Source of the DNA: Pseudomonas fluorescens
GTDB lineage: Bacteria; Pseudomonadota; Gammaproteobacteria; Pseudomonadales; Pseudomonadaceae
Assembly: GCF_001307155.1 (NCBI RefSeq)
Contig: NZ_CP012830.1
Location: forward strand, 3,153,501-3,217,500
Length of the DNA stretch: 64,000 bases
Direction: 5' to 3'
Part shown: positions 53,345 to 63,647 of the stretch, piece by piece
Layout: every line of letters begins with the position of its first letter
How positions within the stretch are numbered: the stretch's first letter is position 1
The notes under the pieces: generated by a model
Database searches by the model: none
What the model was told of the DNA's origin: nothing
What the model saw: the letters and a program-made list of their open reading frames with translations, nothing else
Translations under genes and position numbers: made by a program

Positions 53345-54901
53345 TTACAGCCCCGGCAGACGCTGACGAATTTGCGCGACCACGGTGTCGAGGGTCCCGC
53401 TTTCATTGGTCTGAACGCGTTTGCTGCAGAGAATCTCTGCCGGAGTCAGCTGCTCGCGGCTGGCTTGTTGAGCTGCGATAACAGCCAGATTGGCGTCAGA
53501 TGGATCGTTTTTGTCTGCTTGACGCTGTGCGAGCCAGCTCTCGATCACGGCTTGTGGTGCGTTGCAATCGAGGATCAGGAATGGCGCGCCGGTCGCTTCG
53601 GCGATTTTTGCCGCGTTATCGCGTTGTTCACGCTTGAGGTAAGTCGCGTCAATGACTACCGGGAAACCGGCGCGCAGAATCACGCCAGCGATTTCATGCA
53701 GGCGGGAATAGGTGCTGGCACTGGCGTCGGCGCTGTAGATACCGGCTTGCAGGTCGTTCGGTACGTGCTGTTCGCCGAACAGGCGCTTGCGCTCGACGTC
53801 GGAGCGCAGGCGAATCGCGCCCAGTGCTTCTACCAGGCGCATGGCTACGTGGCTTTTACCTACGGCAGAAACACCGTGGGTGATCGCCATGAAGCGCGAT
53901 GGAATGGTGCTGTAACTTTCCGCCAGGTTGGCGTAGTTGCGGTACTGGCGCAGGGTGGTGGCGCGCTGCACCGGATCGGCCTCGGCGGGCATGCTGAACA
54001 GGGCGACCTTGGCGCGAACCAGTGCGCGGTAGGCTTTATAGAAGTTCAGCAGTTCAAGGCCCTGATAGTCGCCGGTCAGCTCCAGGTATTGGCTCATGAA
54101 GCGCCGAGCCAGGCTTTTCAGGCCACGGTCTTCAAGGTCCATCGCCAGGAAGCCAGTGTCGGCATAGACGTCGGTGAAGCGGAACGGCTCGTTGAATTCG
54201 ATGCAGTCGAAAATTACCACGTTGCCGTCGATCACGGTGACGTTGCCCAAATGGATATCACCGTGGCATTCGCGGATGAAACCTTCGGCCTTACGTTGTA
54301 CCAGCAGTGGTTTCAGGCGTTCGAAACTGCTTTCGGCCCAGGCTTGCAGGGCGTCGAGTTGCAGCAGGTCGGCTTTTTCGCTGAGGAACGGGCGGATTTG
54401 TTCGAAGTTCTGCCGCACCGGTGCCATGACACTCTCAGGCGTACCGGCTTCATGAGCTGCCGGAACCTTCGGGGTGCTCAGGTGGAACCGGGCGATCTGC
54501 GTGGCCATCTCGTCGATGTGCGCAGTCGTCAGTTCGCCATTGGCCTGCAGGTTACTGAGCAACTGGCTTTGCGGGAACTGGCGCATTTTCAGCGCGTAAT
54601 CGAGCACTGGACCGGTGCCGCCCAATTGCGGCGCTTCAATGCTGCCGGTGATCGGCAGCACTTCAAGGTACAAATCGTTGGTCAGACGCTGGTTAAGGCG
54701 CAGTTCTTCGCTGCAGAAATGTTCGCGTGACTCGAGACTGGTGAAATCGAGGAAGCCGAAATTGACCGGCTTCTTCACTTTATAAGCATAGGGGCCAGTG
54801 AGCAGCACCCATGAGATGTGCGTCTCGATGACCTGGAATCCCTCTACAGGATGCGGGTAGAGGGCCGGGTTTTGCAGGGCAGCGATCAAGGACTGGCTCA
54901 C
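53345..54901 (-). CDS. Fused aminoglycoside-phosphotransferase-like kinase and P-loop ATPase
   Basis: 518 residues, two domains. The N-terminal part (~40-330) is APH/protein-kinase-like, with CHGDIHLGNVTVIDGNVVIFDCIEFN (catalytic HGD and the metal-binding D). The C-terminal part (~335-510) is a P-loop kinase with Walker A HGVSAVGKSHVAMRL and later FPVVIDATYLKREQRDNAAKI, like zeta-toxin/gluconokinase-type small-molecule kinases. The family is widespread but uncharacterised; the substrates are unknown. Divergent from mrcB. Confidence 0.85.
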   Translation of the reverse strand: MSQSLIAALQNPALYPHPVEGFQVIETHISWVLLTGPYAYKVKKPVNFGFLDFTSLESREHFCSEELRLNQRLTNDLYLEVLPITGSIEAPQLGGTGPVLDYALKMRQFPQSQLLSNLQANGELTTAHIDEMATQIARFHLSTPKVPAAHEAGTPESVMAPVRQNFEQIRPFLSEKADLLQLDALQAWAESSFERLKPLLVQRKAEGFIRECHGDIHLGNVTVIDGNVVIFDCIEFNEPFRFTDVYADTGFLAMDLEDRGLKSLARRFMSQYLELTGDYQGLELLNFYKAYRALVRAKVALFSMPAEADPVQRATTLRQYRNYANLAESYSTIPSRFMAITHGVSAVGKSHVAMRLVEALGAIRLRSDVERKRLFGEQHVPNDLQAGIYSADASASTYSRLHEIAGVILRAGFPVVIDATYLKREQRDNAAKIAEATGAPFLILDCNAPQAVIESWLAQRQADKNDPSDANLAVIAAQQASREQLTPAEILCSKRVQTNESGTLDTVVAQIRQRLPGL

Positions 54902-55018
54902 AGGTGATCCTTCAGAGTCTGGAAAAATTCAAGGGCAACATTATGGCGGCTAGCCGGGTTAACGCAAACCTCGCTGGGCTCATGTTGATCGGGAATAAAG
55001 TGCGTATAATCCGCCGCC

Positions 55019-57343
55019 ATGACTCGTACCCGATCCCCTCGTACCCCTAAAAAACCTCCTTCTAGAGGCCTGCGCCCCTGGTTAGGCTGGGCGCTCAAGC
55101 TCAGTCTGGTCGGCCTCGTAGTGCTGGCAGGCTTCGCGGTTTACCTTGATGCCGTGGTCCAGGAGAAGTTCTCCGGCAAGCGCTGGACCATTCCGGCCAA
55201 GGTTTATGCGCGCCCGCTCGAACTGTTCGTCGGACAGAAACTGAGCAAGGATGACTTTCTCACCGAGCTCGATGCCTTGGGTTATCGCCGCGAAAGTGTG
55301 GCCAATGGACCTGGCGCGGCATCGGTCAACGGCAATACCGTCGATTTGAACACCCGTGGGTTCCAGTTCTATGAGGGCCTGGAGCAGGCTCAACCGGTAC
55401 GTGTGCGCTTCTCGGGCGATTACGTCGCCGAGCTGTCGTCGACCAACGGTTCAAAACTGTCGGTGGTGCGCCTCGAGCCGCTGTTGATCGGTGGCCTTTA
55501 CCCGAAAAACCTCGAAGACCGCATCCTGATCAAGATCGATCAAGTGCCACCGTATTTGCTCGATACGCTGGTGGCGGTGGAAGACCGCGACTTCTATCAC
55601 CACTTCGGTGTGTCGCCAAAATCGATCATGCGGGCCGTTTGGGTCAACACATCGGCCGGGCAAATGCGTCAGGGCGGTAGTACGTTGACGCAGCAACTGG
55701 TCAAGAACTTCTACCTGACCAACGAGCGCAGCCTGAGCCGTAAGCTGACCGAAGCGATGATGGCGATGCTGCTTGAGTTGCACTACAAAAAGCCGGACAT
55801 TCTTGAGGCTTACCTCAATGAAGTGTTCATCGGTCAGGACGGTCAGCGCGCCGTGCACGGTTTTGGTCTGGCCAGTCAGTTCTTCTTCAGCCAGCCGCTG
55901 TCCGAACTCAAGTTGCATCAAGTCGCGTTGCTGGTAGGTATGGTCAAAGGGCCGTCCTATTACAACCCGCGTCGCTACCCGGAGCGCGCACTTGAGCGAC
56001 GCAATCTGGTACTCGATCTGCTGGAACAGCAAGGTGTCGCTACTGCCGAGCAAGTCGCTGCGGCGAAGAAAATGCCGCTGGGTGTGACCAAGCGCGGCAG
56101 TCTGGCCGACAGTTCGTTCCCGGGCTTCCTCGATCTGGTCAAGCGTCAGCTGCGCGAAGACTACCGCGACGAAGACTTGACCGAAGAAGGTCTGCGGATC
56201 TTCACCAGTTTCGACCCGATCCTGCAGATGAAGGCCGAAGCCTCGGTCAACGATACCTTCAAGCGCCTTGCCGGCCGCAAAGGTTCGGATGACGTTGAAG
56301 CGGCGATGGTCGTGACCAATCCTGAAACCGGTGAAGTCCAGGCGATGATCGGTAGTCGCCAGGCCAGCTTCGCCGGCTTCAACCGGGCGCTGGATGCCGT
56401 GCGGCCAATCGGTTCCCTGATCAAGCCGGCGGTATACCTGACCGCGCTTGAAAAGCCGAGCCAGTACACCTTGACCAGTTGGCTGTCCGATGAGTCCTTC
56501 TCGGTCAAAGGCGCAGATGGTCAGGTCTGGAAACCGCAGAACTATGATCGTCGCTCCCACGGTACGGTTTTCCTGTACCAGGGGCTGGCACACTCCTACA
56601 ACCTGTCGACTGCGCGTCTGGGCTTGGAAGTCGGTGTGCCGAACGTCCTGAAAACCCTTGGGCGTCTGGGCATCACTCGCGAGTTTCCGGCCTTCCCGTC
56701 GATGTTGCTGGGAGCGGGTGGCATGACGCCGATTGAAGTGGCAACCATGTACCAGACGCTGGCCAACGGTGGTTTCAACACGCCGATGCGCGGGATTCGC
56801 AGCGTACTGACCGCCGAAGGTCAGCCGCTCAAGCGTTATCCGTTCCAGATTCAGCAGCGTTTCGATCCGGCGTCCATCTACCTGATCCAAAGCGCCATGC
56901 AGCGCGTGATGCGTGAAGGTACCGGTAGCTCGGTTTACAACGTGCTGCCCAAGACGCTGACGCTGGCGGGTAAAACCGGTACCAGTAACGACTCGCGAGA
57001 CAGCTGGTTCGCCGGTTTCAGCCAGGATCTGCTGGCAGTGGTCTGGCTGGGGCGCGATGACAACGGCAAGACGCCGTTCACCGGTGCCACGGGCGCGCTG
57101 CAAGTCTGGACCAGTTTCATGCGCAAGGCCGACCCGTTGCCGCTGGATATGCCGCAGCCGGATAATATCGTTCAAGCCTGGGTCGATTCGCGCACCGGGC
57201 AGGGTTCTGAAGCCAGCTGCCCAGGCGCAGTGCAGATGCCGTATATTCGCGGCAGCGAACCGCCTCCTGGCGCTGCGTGCGGTGGTTCAGGCCCCGCGTC
57301 AGGCGAATCGGTGATGGATTGGGTCAAGGGCTGGATGAATTAA
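55019..57343 (+). CDS. mrcB: Bifunctional penicillin-binding protein 1B
   Basis: Peptidoglycan glycosyltransferase and transpeptidase. 774 residues. Short cytoplasmic basic tail, transmembrane helix ~25-47, UB2H-like domain ~60-150. GT51 domain with EDRDFYHHFG (catalytic Glu) and RQGGSTLTQQLVKN. Transpeptidase with Ser motif PIGSLIKPAVYL, SYNLSTARLG (SxN) and KTGTSND (KTG). Glycine/serine-rich C-terminus. Followed 16 nt later by the TPR lipoprotein gene, which may serve envelope assembly. Confidence 0.96.
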   Translation: MTRTRSPRTPKKPPSRGLRPWLGWALKLSLVGLVVLAGFAVYLDAVVQEKFSGKRWTIPAKVYARPLELFVGQKLSKDDFLTELDALGYRRESVANGPGAASVNGNTVDLNTRGFQFYEGLEQAQPVRVRFSGDYVAELSSTNGSKLSVVRLEPLLIGGLYPKNLEDRILIKIDQVPPYLLDTLVAVEDRDFYHHFGVSPKSIMRAVWVNTSAGQMRQGGSTLTQQLVKNFYLTNERSLSRKLTEAMMAMLLELHYKKPDILEAYLNEVFIGQDGQRAVHGFGLASQFFFSQPLSELKLHQVALLVGMVKGPSYYNPRRYPERALERRNLVLDLLEQQGVATAEQVAAAKKMPLGVTKRGSLADSSFPGFLDLVKRQLREDYRDEDLTEEGLRIFTSFDPILQMKAEASVNDTFKRLAGRKGSDDVEAAMVVTNPETGEVQAMIGSRQASFAGFNRALDAVRPIGSLIKPAVYLTALEKPSQYTLTSWLSDESFSVKGADGQVWKPQNYDRRSHGTVFLYQGLAHSYNLSTARLGLEVGVPNVLKTLGRLGITREFPAFPSMLLGAGGMTPIEVATMYQTLANGGFNTPMRGIRSVLTAEGQPLKRYPFQIQQRFDPASIYLIQSAMQRVMREGTGSSVYNVLPKTLTLAGKTGTSNDSRDSWFAGFSQDLLAVVWLGRDDNGKTPFTGATGALQVWTSFMRKADPLPLDMPQPDNIVQAWVDSRTGQGSEASCPGAVQMPYIRGSEPPPGAACGGSGPASGESVMDWVKGWMN

Positions 57344-57359
57344 GCAAAGAGGGATTCAA

Positions 57360-58118
57360 GTGAACAAGTGGTTTATTCCAGCGGTTACGGTGACAGCCCT
57401 GGCTTTGCTCAGCGGTTGCTCCAATGTGCAGCACGGCTCGATTCCAGTGGTCGACTCCGGTACGGCCGTGTCCAACAGTGAGCGGATTTCTGCCAATGGC
57501 GGTTTCCGTAAAAGCACCGTGAAACGGCCGGCACAAGCCCAGACTCAGGCGATCCCGCAGGGTGACACTGGCGTGGTGGTAATGATCCCGGGCGGTGGCG
57601 CGACGACGTCGACGCCAATCAGCACGCAGCCGATCAGTCCTGGCCCGACCAGTTCCGGTCCGATTACTCCGGGGACGTATGACAGCGGACCGATGCAGTC
57701 GGCACCAATCAATCAGGGTAACTACAGCATGCCATCGACGCCGAGCGGGATTCCTCCTGCGAGCAGCGGCGGCGGTTTGTCTGCCGACGAGCAGCTTGAC
57801 GGTCCGGTACTGGCCTTGCTGACCACCGCGCAGCAGCAACAGGCGAGCGGCGATCTCAATGGTGCGTCTTCCAGCCTCGAGCGTGCCCAGCGGGTTGCTC
57901 CGCGTGAGCCGCAAGTGCTTTATCGTCTGGCGCAGGTGCGCTTGGCCCAAGGTGATGCAGCGCAAGCCGAGCAGTTCGCTCGCCGCGGTTTGACGTTTGC
58001 CAATGGGCGTCCGGATCTGCAGGCAAGCCTGTGGGAACTGATCGCCCAGGCGCGTGAGAAACAGGGCGACTCCGCAGGTGCGGCGCAGGCTCGTCAAAAG
58101 GCCAAGGTTTCGCTCTGA
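57360..58118 (+). CDS. TPR-containing outer-membrane-type lipoprotein
   Basis: 252 residues from GTG 57360 with AGAGGG upstream. Lipoprotein signal MNKWFIPAVTVTALALLSGC, lipobox LLSGC (Cys20). Low-complexity Thr/Pro/Ser-rich linker ~75-140 (STPISTQPISPGPTSSGPITPG). C-terminal tetratricopeptide-like repeats ~145-245 (LNGASSSLERAQRVAPREPQVLYRLAQVRLAQGDAAQAEQFARRGL). It lies between mrcB and the YqcC-family gene. The TPR may bind a PBP or a partner protein. LpoB-like activation of PBP1b is tempting but not supported by motif. Confidence 0.85.
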   Translation: MNKWFIPAVTVTALALLSGCSNVQHGSIPVVDSGTAVSNSERISANGGFRKSTVKRPAQAQTQAIPQGDTGVVVMIPGGGATTSTPISTQPISPGPTSSGPITPGTYDSGPMQSAPINQGNYSMPSTPSGIPPASSGGGLSADEQLDGPVLALLTTAQQQQASGDLNGASSSLERAQRVAPREPQVLYRLAQVRLAQGDAAQAEQFARRGLTFANGRPDLQASLWELIAQAREKQGDSAGAAQARQKAKVSL

Positions 58119-58453
58119 TGGATGTCCGTTTTCCGAAGATCGCCGAACAGCTGCTGCTGATCGAGCGTGAGTTGCGTCTTCAGGGCTGGTGGGACGAGGT
58201 TCCGCCAAGCGCTGAAGCGCTGGCCAGCGTCGAGCCATTTTCCGTCGATACGCTGGATTTCGAGCAGTGGCTGCAATGGATCTTCCTGCCGCGCATGAAG
58301 ATCATCCTTGAGAACAACCTGCCGCTGCCGAACGCCTCGGGCATTCAGGAAATGGCCGAGATGGTCTTTGCTTCGCGTAATGTCCAGGGCAAGGATCAGC
58401 GGTTGCAAGCCTTGCTCAAAGAGTTCGATCAGCTCATCACGGCCTCCCGCTAA
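58118..58453 (+). CDS. YqcC-family protein
   Basis: 111 residues, all-helical, acidic. Typical YqcC elements are IAEQLLLIERELRLQGWWDEVPPSAEALASVEPF and DTLDFEQWLQWIFLPRMKIILENN. YqcC is often next to truC in enteric bacteria; here it is coupled to the TPR gene by TGATG overlap. Function unknown. Confidence 0.88.
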   Translation: MDVRFPKIAEQLLLIERELRLQGWWDEVPPSAEALASVEPFSVDTLDFEQWLQWIFLPRMKIILENNLPLPNASGIQEMAEMVFASRNVQGKDQRLQALLKEFDQLITASR

Positions 58454-58475
58454 GCCGGAAACTGCCAGTGCCTAA

Positions 58476-58898
58476 CTACTGGCAGTTATCCTTGATCTGT
58501 TTTTGTGTTTCGGTGATGCGTTCCTGACGCTGTTGATCTGTCAGGCGACGCATCTCACCGTCGACTTCCTCACGTAACCTCGGATTGTTCTGCAGTTGAG
58601 CCAGGTTCGTTCGTGCCTGTTCGCAGAACGTCTTGAGCTGGGCTTGCTGCTCTGCGACTTGTTTTTTCACTGTGCTATCGATGGCCTGTTGATCGCCTGT
58701 CGCGCTGTTGCGCGGTGGGGTGGTCGGTTTGCCAGCGGGCAGGGCGGGTTTCACTACGGTGGTGGCTTCCTGCCCTTGAGGCGGCTGTGCATCGAAATGG
58801 GTAACGCCCTGGCCATCAATCCATGTGTAGATCGAACTGGCCATGCACAAAGGGCTCAGGCCAATCAGCAGACTGGCCGTGAAGATCAACGTTCGCAT
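58476..58898 (-). CDS. Periplasmic DUF4124 protein
   Basis: 140 residues from ATG 58898 (MRTLIFTASLLIGLSPLCMA); nine extra N-terminal residues to 58925 precede the signal and are rejected. Sec signal to ~20-21. DUF4124 motif SSIYTWIDGQGVTHFDAQPP at ~21-40. Pro/Lys linker, then a charged coiled coil (~75-140, NNPRLREEVDGEMRRLTDQQRQERI) ending in Cys. Function unknown. Convergent with the YqcC-family gene. Confidence 0.85.
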   Translation of the reverse strand: MRTLIFTASLLIGLSPLCMASSIYTWIDGQGVTHFDAQPPQGQEATTVVKPALPAGKPTTPPRNSATGDQQAIDSTVKKQVAEQQAQLKTFCEQARTNLAQLQNNPRLREEVDGEMRRLTDQQRQERITETQKQIKDNCQ

Positions 58899-59298
58899 GC
58901 CGTTTCCTTGTCGTGGGTTGCGCAATTGAAGCTAACACACCTGCGGTTTATAGGTTTTTTCTTGCGTTCTCATGCGCTTAGTTCGAATAAAGCACATTGA
59001 CGGCTTGACTTGCAGAGGGCGAAACAGAAGAATCCAAAGTCCGCTGTAGAGGGACTGCCAGAAGCAGGCCCGCTCGGCAGATCATGAGGCGCACATCCGC
59101 GCCGACCTGTTACACCCGCAACGCGTTACCTCGCGCTGGGTGGGAAAGCCCCGCAACACTTGGGACGATCCCAATACTTGCTCAGTCAGTGCTGACGTAG
59201 TCGGCGACCACCGTCGCTCATGCTCTGCCGAGAAGTAAACCTATTAAGACCCGTCCCCTTGATGTGGGCGGTATTCTGGCGTTTTAGAGGTGAACAAC
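58899..59298 (+). promoter_or_regulatory. Long upstream leader of ilvI
   Basis: 400-nt gap. TTGACT (59005-59010), 17-nt spacer, AAGAAT (59028-59033) is a weak promoter candidate, which would give a ~250-nt leader. The leader contains a 38-codon ORF (59084-59200) ending in a Leu/Ile/Val-rich stretch (LGTIPILAQSVLT). It then has a GTCAG-TG-CTGAC hairpin near 59184-59195 and another (CCGTCC/GGGCGG) near 59254-59274. Attenuation by branched-chain amino acids is possible but unproven. Confidence 0.4.
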
Positions 59299-61023
59299 GT
59301 GGAGCTTTTATCTGGCGGTGAGATGCTCGTCCGCTTTTTGCGCGACGAAGGCGTCAAATATATCTACGGGTACCCGGGTGGTGCTCTCCTTCATGTATAC
59401 GATGCCCTGTTCAAAGAACCGGAAGTGACCCACATCCTGGTTCGTCACGAACAGGCTGCGACCCATATGGCTGACGGCTATGCCCGTGCTACCGGTAAAG
59501 CCGGCGTAGTACTGGTGACCTCCGGGCCGGGCGCAACCAACGCCATCACCGGTATTGCCACGGCCTACATGGACTCCATCCCGATGGTGATCATTTCCGG
59601 CCAGGTGCCTAGCACCATGGTAGGCACCGATGCGTTCCAGGAAACCGACATGATCGGTATCTCCCGGCCGATCGTGAAACATAGCTTCATGATCAAGCAC
59701 GCGTCGGAAATCCCGGAAGTCATGAAGAAAGCGTTCTACCTGGCGCAATCCGGTCGTCCCGGTCCTGTCGTTGTCGATATCCCGAAAGACATGACCAACC
59801 CGGCCGAAAAATTCGAATACGTCTTCCCGAAAAAAGCCAAGCTGCGTTCCTACAGCCCGGCGGTTCGTGGTCACTCCGGGCAAATCCGCAAGGCAGCAGA
59901 AATGCTTCTGGCGGCCAAGCGTCCCGTGCTGTACTCGGGCGGCGGCGTGATCCTTGGCGGTGGCTCCGCGCCGCTGACCGAACTGGCGCAAATGCTCAAC
60001 TTGCCAGTGACCAACACCCTGATGGGCCTGGGTGGCTACCCTGGCACCGACCGTCAGTTCATCGGCATGCTCGGCATGCACGGTAGCTACACCGCCAACC
60101 TGGCCATGCACCATGCTGACGTGATTCTCGCTGTCGGCGCGCGTTTCGATGACCGCGTGATCAACGGCCCGGCCAAGTTCTGTCCGAACGCCAAGATCAT
60201 TCACATCGACATCGATCCGGCTTCGATTTCCAAGACCATCAAGGCAGACGTGCCTATCGTTGGCCCGGTTGAGAGCGTCCTGACCGAAATGGTCGCGATC
60301 CTCAAGGAAATCGGCGAGACCCCGAACAAGGAGTCTGTTGCCAGCTGGTGGAAGCAAGTTGACGAGTGGCGTGGTGATCGTGGCCTGTTCCCGTATGAAA
60401 AGGGCGACGGTAGCGTTATCAAGCCGCAAACCGTGATCGAAACCCTCTGCGAAGTGACCAAGGGCGATGCCTTTGTGACCTCCGACGTGGGCCAGCACCA
60501 AATGTTCGCGGCGCAGTACTACACGTTCAATAAGCCGAACCGCTGGATCAACTCCGGTGGCCTGGGCACCATGGGCTTCGGTTTCCCGGCGGCGATGGGC
60601 ATCAAGTTGAGCTTCCCGGATGCCGACGTCGCCTGCGTGACGGGCGAGGGTAGTATCCAGATGAACATTCAGGAGCTGTCCACCTGCCTGCAATACGGTT
60701 TGCCGGTAAAAATCGTCATCCTGAACAACGGTGTTCTGGGTATGGTTCGCCAGTGGCAGGACATGAGTTACGGCAGCCGTCACTCGCACTCCTACATGGA
60801 ATCGCTGCCTGACTTCGTCAAGCTGGCAGAGGCCTATGGTCACGTCGGCGTGCGCATCACCGACTCGAAGGATTTGAAGTCGAAGATGGAGGAAGCGTTC
60901 GCCATGAAAGATCGCTTGGTGGTGCTCGATATTTCGGTCGATACCAGCGAGCACGTCTATCCGATGCAGATCAAAGACGGCTCCATGCGCGATATGTGGC
61001 TGAGCAAGACGGAGCGTACGTAA
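59299..61023 (+). CDS. ilvI: Acetolactate synthase large subunit
   Basis: Condenses pyruvate with pyruvate or 2-ketobutyrate for Val/Leu/Ile synthesis; TPP- and FAD-dependent. 574 residues from GTG 59299 (product [14 protein letters not shown]) with AGAGGTG ideally spaced; GTG 59290 is nine bases earlier and overlaps that site. FGYPGG-like [15 protein letters not shown] with the catalytic Glu in [19 protein letters not shown] (~47). The TPP motif reads [14 protein letters not shown] (~440) with Glu for the usual Asp of GDGS. Followed 2 nt later by ilvH. Confidence 0.96.
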   Translation: MELLSGGEMLVRFLRDEGVKYIYGYPGGALLHVYDALFKEPEVTHILVRHEQAATHMADGYARATGKAGVVLVTSGPGATNAITGIATAYMDSIPMVIISGQVPSTMVGTDAFQETDMIGISRPIVKHSFMIKHASEIPEVMKKAFYLAQSGRPGPVVVDIPKDMTNPAEKFEYVFPKKAKLRSYSPAVRGHSGQIRKAAEMLLAAKRPVLYSGGGVILGGGSAPLTELAQMLNLPVTNTLMGLGGYPGTDRQFIGMLGMHGSYTANLAMHHADVILAVGARFDDRVINGPAKFCPNAKIIHIDIDPASISKTIKADVPIVGPVESVLTEMVAILKEIGETPNKESVASWWKQVDEWRGDRGLFPYEKGDGSVIKPQTVIETLCEVTKGDAFVTSDVGQHQMFAAQYYTFNKPNRWINSGGLGTMGFGFPAAMGIKLSFPDADVACVTGEGSIQMNIQELSTCLQYGLPVKIVILNNGVLGMVRQWQDMSYGSRHSHSYMESLPDFVKLAEAYGHVGVRITDSKDLKSKMEEAFAMKDRLVVLDISVDTSEHVYPMQIKDGSMRDMWLSKTERT

Positions 61024-61025
61024 TC

Positions 61026-61517
61026 ATGCGGCATATTATTTCCTTGCTTCTGGAAAACGAACCGGGCGCTCTGTCTCGTGTAGTCGGCCTGTTCTCGCAG
61101 CGCAACTACAACATCGAGAGCCTGACCGTGGCACCTACCGAAGACCCGACCCTGTCGCGTCTGACGCTGACCACTGTTGGCCACGATGAAATCATCGAGC
61201 AGATCACCAAGAACCTGAACAAGCTGATCGAAGTGGTCAAGCTGGTCGACCTGTCGGAAAGCGCTCACATCGAGCGCGAACTGATGCTGGTCAAGGTCAA
61301 GGCCACCGGCGCCCAGCGCGCCGAGATCAAACGCACTACCGATATTTATCGTGGACAGATCGTCGATGTCAGTGCCAGCGTGTATACCGTTCAATTGACC
61401 GGTACCAGCGATAAGCTCGACAGTTTCATTCAGTCGATCGGCACTGCCTCGATTCTGGAAACCGTACGCAGTGGCGTCACCGGGATTGCCCGTGGCGACA
61501 AAGTACTCAGCATCTAA
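61026..61517 (+). CDS. ilvH: Acetolactate synthase regulatory subunit
   Basis: 163 residues from ATG 61026 (MRHIISLLLENEPGALSRVVGLFSQRNYNIES). N-terminal ACT domain (~1-75) for valine feedback, C-terminal ALS_ss domain (~80-160). Activates IlvI and gives it valine sensitivity. Part of ilvI-ilvH-ilvC on one strand. Confidence 0.97.
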   Translation: MRHIISLLLENEPGALSRVVGLFSQRNYNIESLTVAPTEDPTLSRLTLTTVGHDEIIEQITKNLNKLIEVVKLVDLSESAHIERELMLVKVKATGAQRAEIKRTTDIYRGQIVDVSASVYTVQLTGTSDKLDSFIQSIGTASILETVRSGVTGIARGDKVLSI

Positions 61518-61556
61518 ACCAAATTAGCGAATGGCCTGAACGGCCTGGATATATAG

Positions 61557-62582
<1,026 letters not shown>

Positions 62583-62599
62583 GTCACGAGTTTGTACAG

Positions 62600-62626
62600 A
62601 AAACGCGGCTTAGGCCGCGTTTTTTC
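62600..62626 (+). terminator. Terminator of ilvIHC
   Basis: Ten-bp stem AAAACGCGGC/GCCGCGTTTT (62600-62609 with 62614-62623), 4-nt loop, then further T's. Confidence 0.95.
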
Positions 62627-62726
62627 GTTTGAGTGGTCGGTTCTGGTATAAAGCTGCATCGTTTGCGGCCGAACCGTTGTCGCAGACACCTGTCGAAACT
62701 TTCCACACCGTTGCAAGGTAATGTCC

Positions 62727-63584
62727 ATGAGCGAACGTCCCGAAGAGCCAAACCAGGCCTCTGACGCCGAAAGCCTGCTACCCATCGATGAGCATGTCGA
62801 AGAAGGGCATGACGCTGAAGGCCGTAAAGTCCGGCATCGTGGTATCTATCTTCTGCCGAATCTGTTCACCACTGCGAACCTGTTCGCAGGGTTCTATTCC
62901 ATCATCAACTCGATGAGTGCCCAGAGCGCCTTGAGTGCCGGTGATGCTGCAAGCGCGAGCAAGTATTTTGCTTTCGCGGCGATTGCGATTTTCGTCGCCA
63001 TGGTCCTCGACGGCCTTGATGGCCGGGTAGCGCGCATGACCAATACCCAAAGCGCCTTCGGTGCCGAGTACGACTCGCTGTCGGACATGGTTGCCTTTGG
63101 TGTTGCGCCGGCATTGCTGGCATTTGGTTGGGCGTTGGGGGATATGGGCAAGGTTGGCTGGATGGTTGCCTTCATCTATGTTGCGGGCGCGGCATTGCGT
63201 CTGGCGCGTTTCAATACTCAGGTCGGCACCGCAGACAAGCGCTACTTCATCGGTCTGGCCAGTCCGGCTGCGGCAGGTGTGGTTGCAGGTATTGTCTGGG
63301 CATTCAGCGATTATGGGATTCAGGGCTCCAAGATGTCCTTCCTGGTTGCGCTGATGGTTGCAGCCGCCGGGATGTTGATGGTGAGCAACATCAAGTACAA
63401 CAGCTTCAAGGAACTGGACCTGAAAGGTCGCGTACCTTTCGTGGCGATCCTGGCGGTGGTGCTGGTGTTTGCAGTGGTCTTCAGCGATCCGCCACGCATT
63501 CTGCTGCTGGTTTTTCTCGCCTATGCAGCTTCTGGCCCGGTGCAGTACCTGTTGCATCTTCGTCGGCACAAAAACGCCGAGTGA
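62727..63584 (+). CDS. pssA: CDP-diacylglycerol--serine O-phosphatidyltransferase
   Basis: Makes phosphatidylserine, the precursor of phosphatidylethanolamine. 285 residues from ATG 62727; ATG 62721 is only 2 nt from AAGG, too close. Cytoplasmic acidic N-terminus (~1-40), then about seven to eight helices. CDP-alcohol phosphotransferase signature DGLDGRVARM...FGAEYDSLSD (~95-117). Gram-positive-type integral membrane PssA, as is usual in Pseudomonas. Convergence or operon with msrP is not indicated; 63 nt separate them. Confidence 0.94.
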   Translation: MSERPEEPNQASDAESLLPIDEHVEEGHDAEGRKVRHRGIYLLPNLFTTANLFAGFYSIINSMSAQSALSAGDAASASKYFAFAAIAIFVAMVLDGLDGRVARMTNTQSAFGAEYDSLSDMVAFGVAPALLAFGWALGDMGKVGWMVAFIYVAGAALRLARFNTQVGTADKRYFIGLASPAAAGVVAGIVWAFSDYGIQGSKMSFLVALMVAAAGMLMVSNIKYNSFKELDLKGRVPFVAILAVVLVFAVVFSDPPRILLLVFLAYAASGPVQYLLHLRRHKNAE

Positions 63585-63647
63585 TGTAATTTCCCCCATA
63601 CTCCGCAGTCTATTGGTGCATCTGTCCTCCAATTCTGCGGAGTTGCC

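Noticed and set aside
55451..57175. 574-codon minus-strand open frame opposite mrcB
   Set aside because: Antisense shadow of the high-GC mrcB frame; His/Arg/Gln-rich translation with no domain, while mrcB shows all PBP motifs.
59308..60954. 548-codon minus-strand open frame opposite ilvI
   Set aside because: Antisense shadow of ilvI; no recognisable protein features and a His/Asp/Arg-biased composition.
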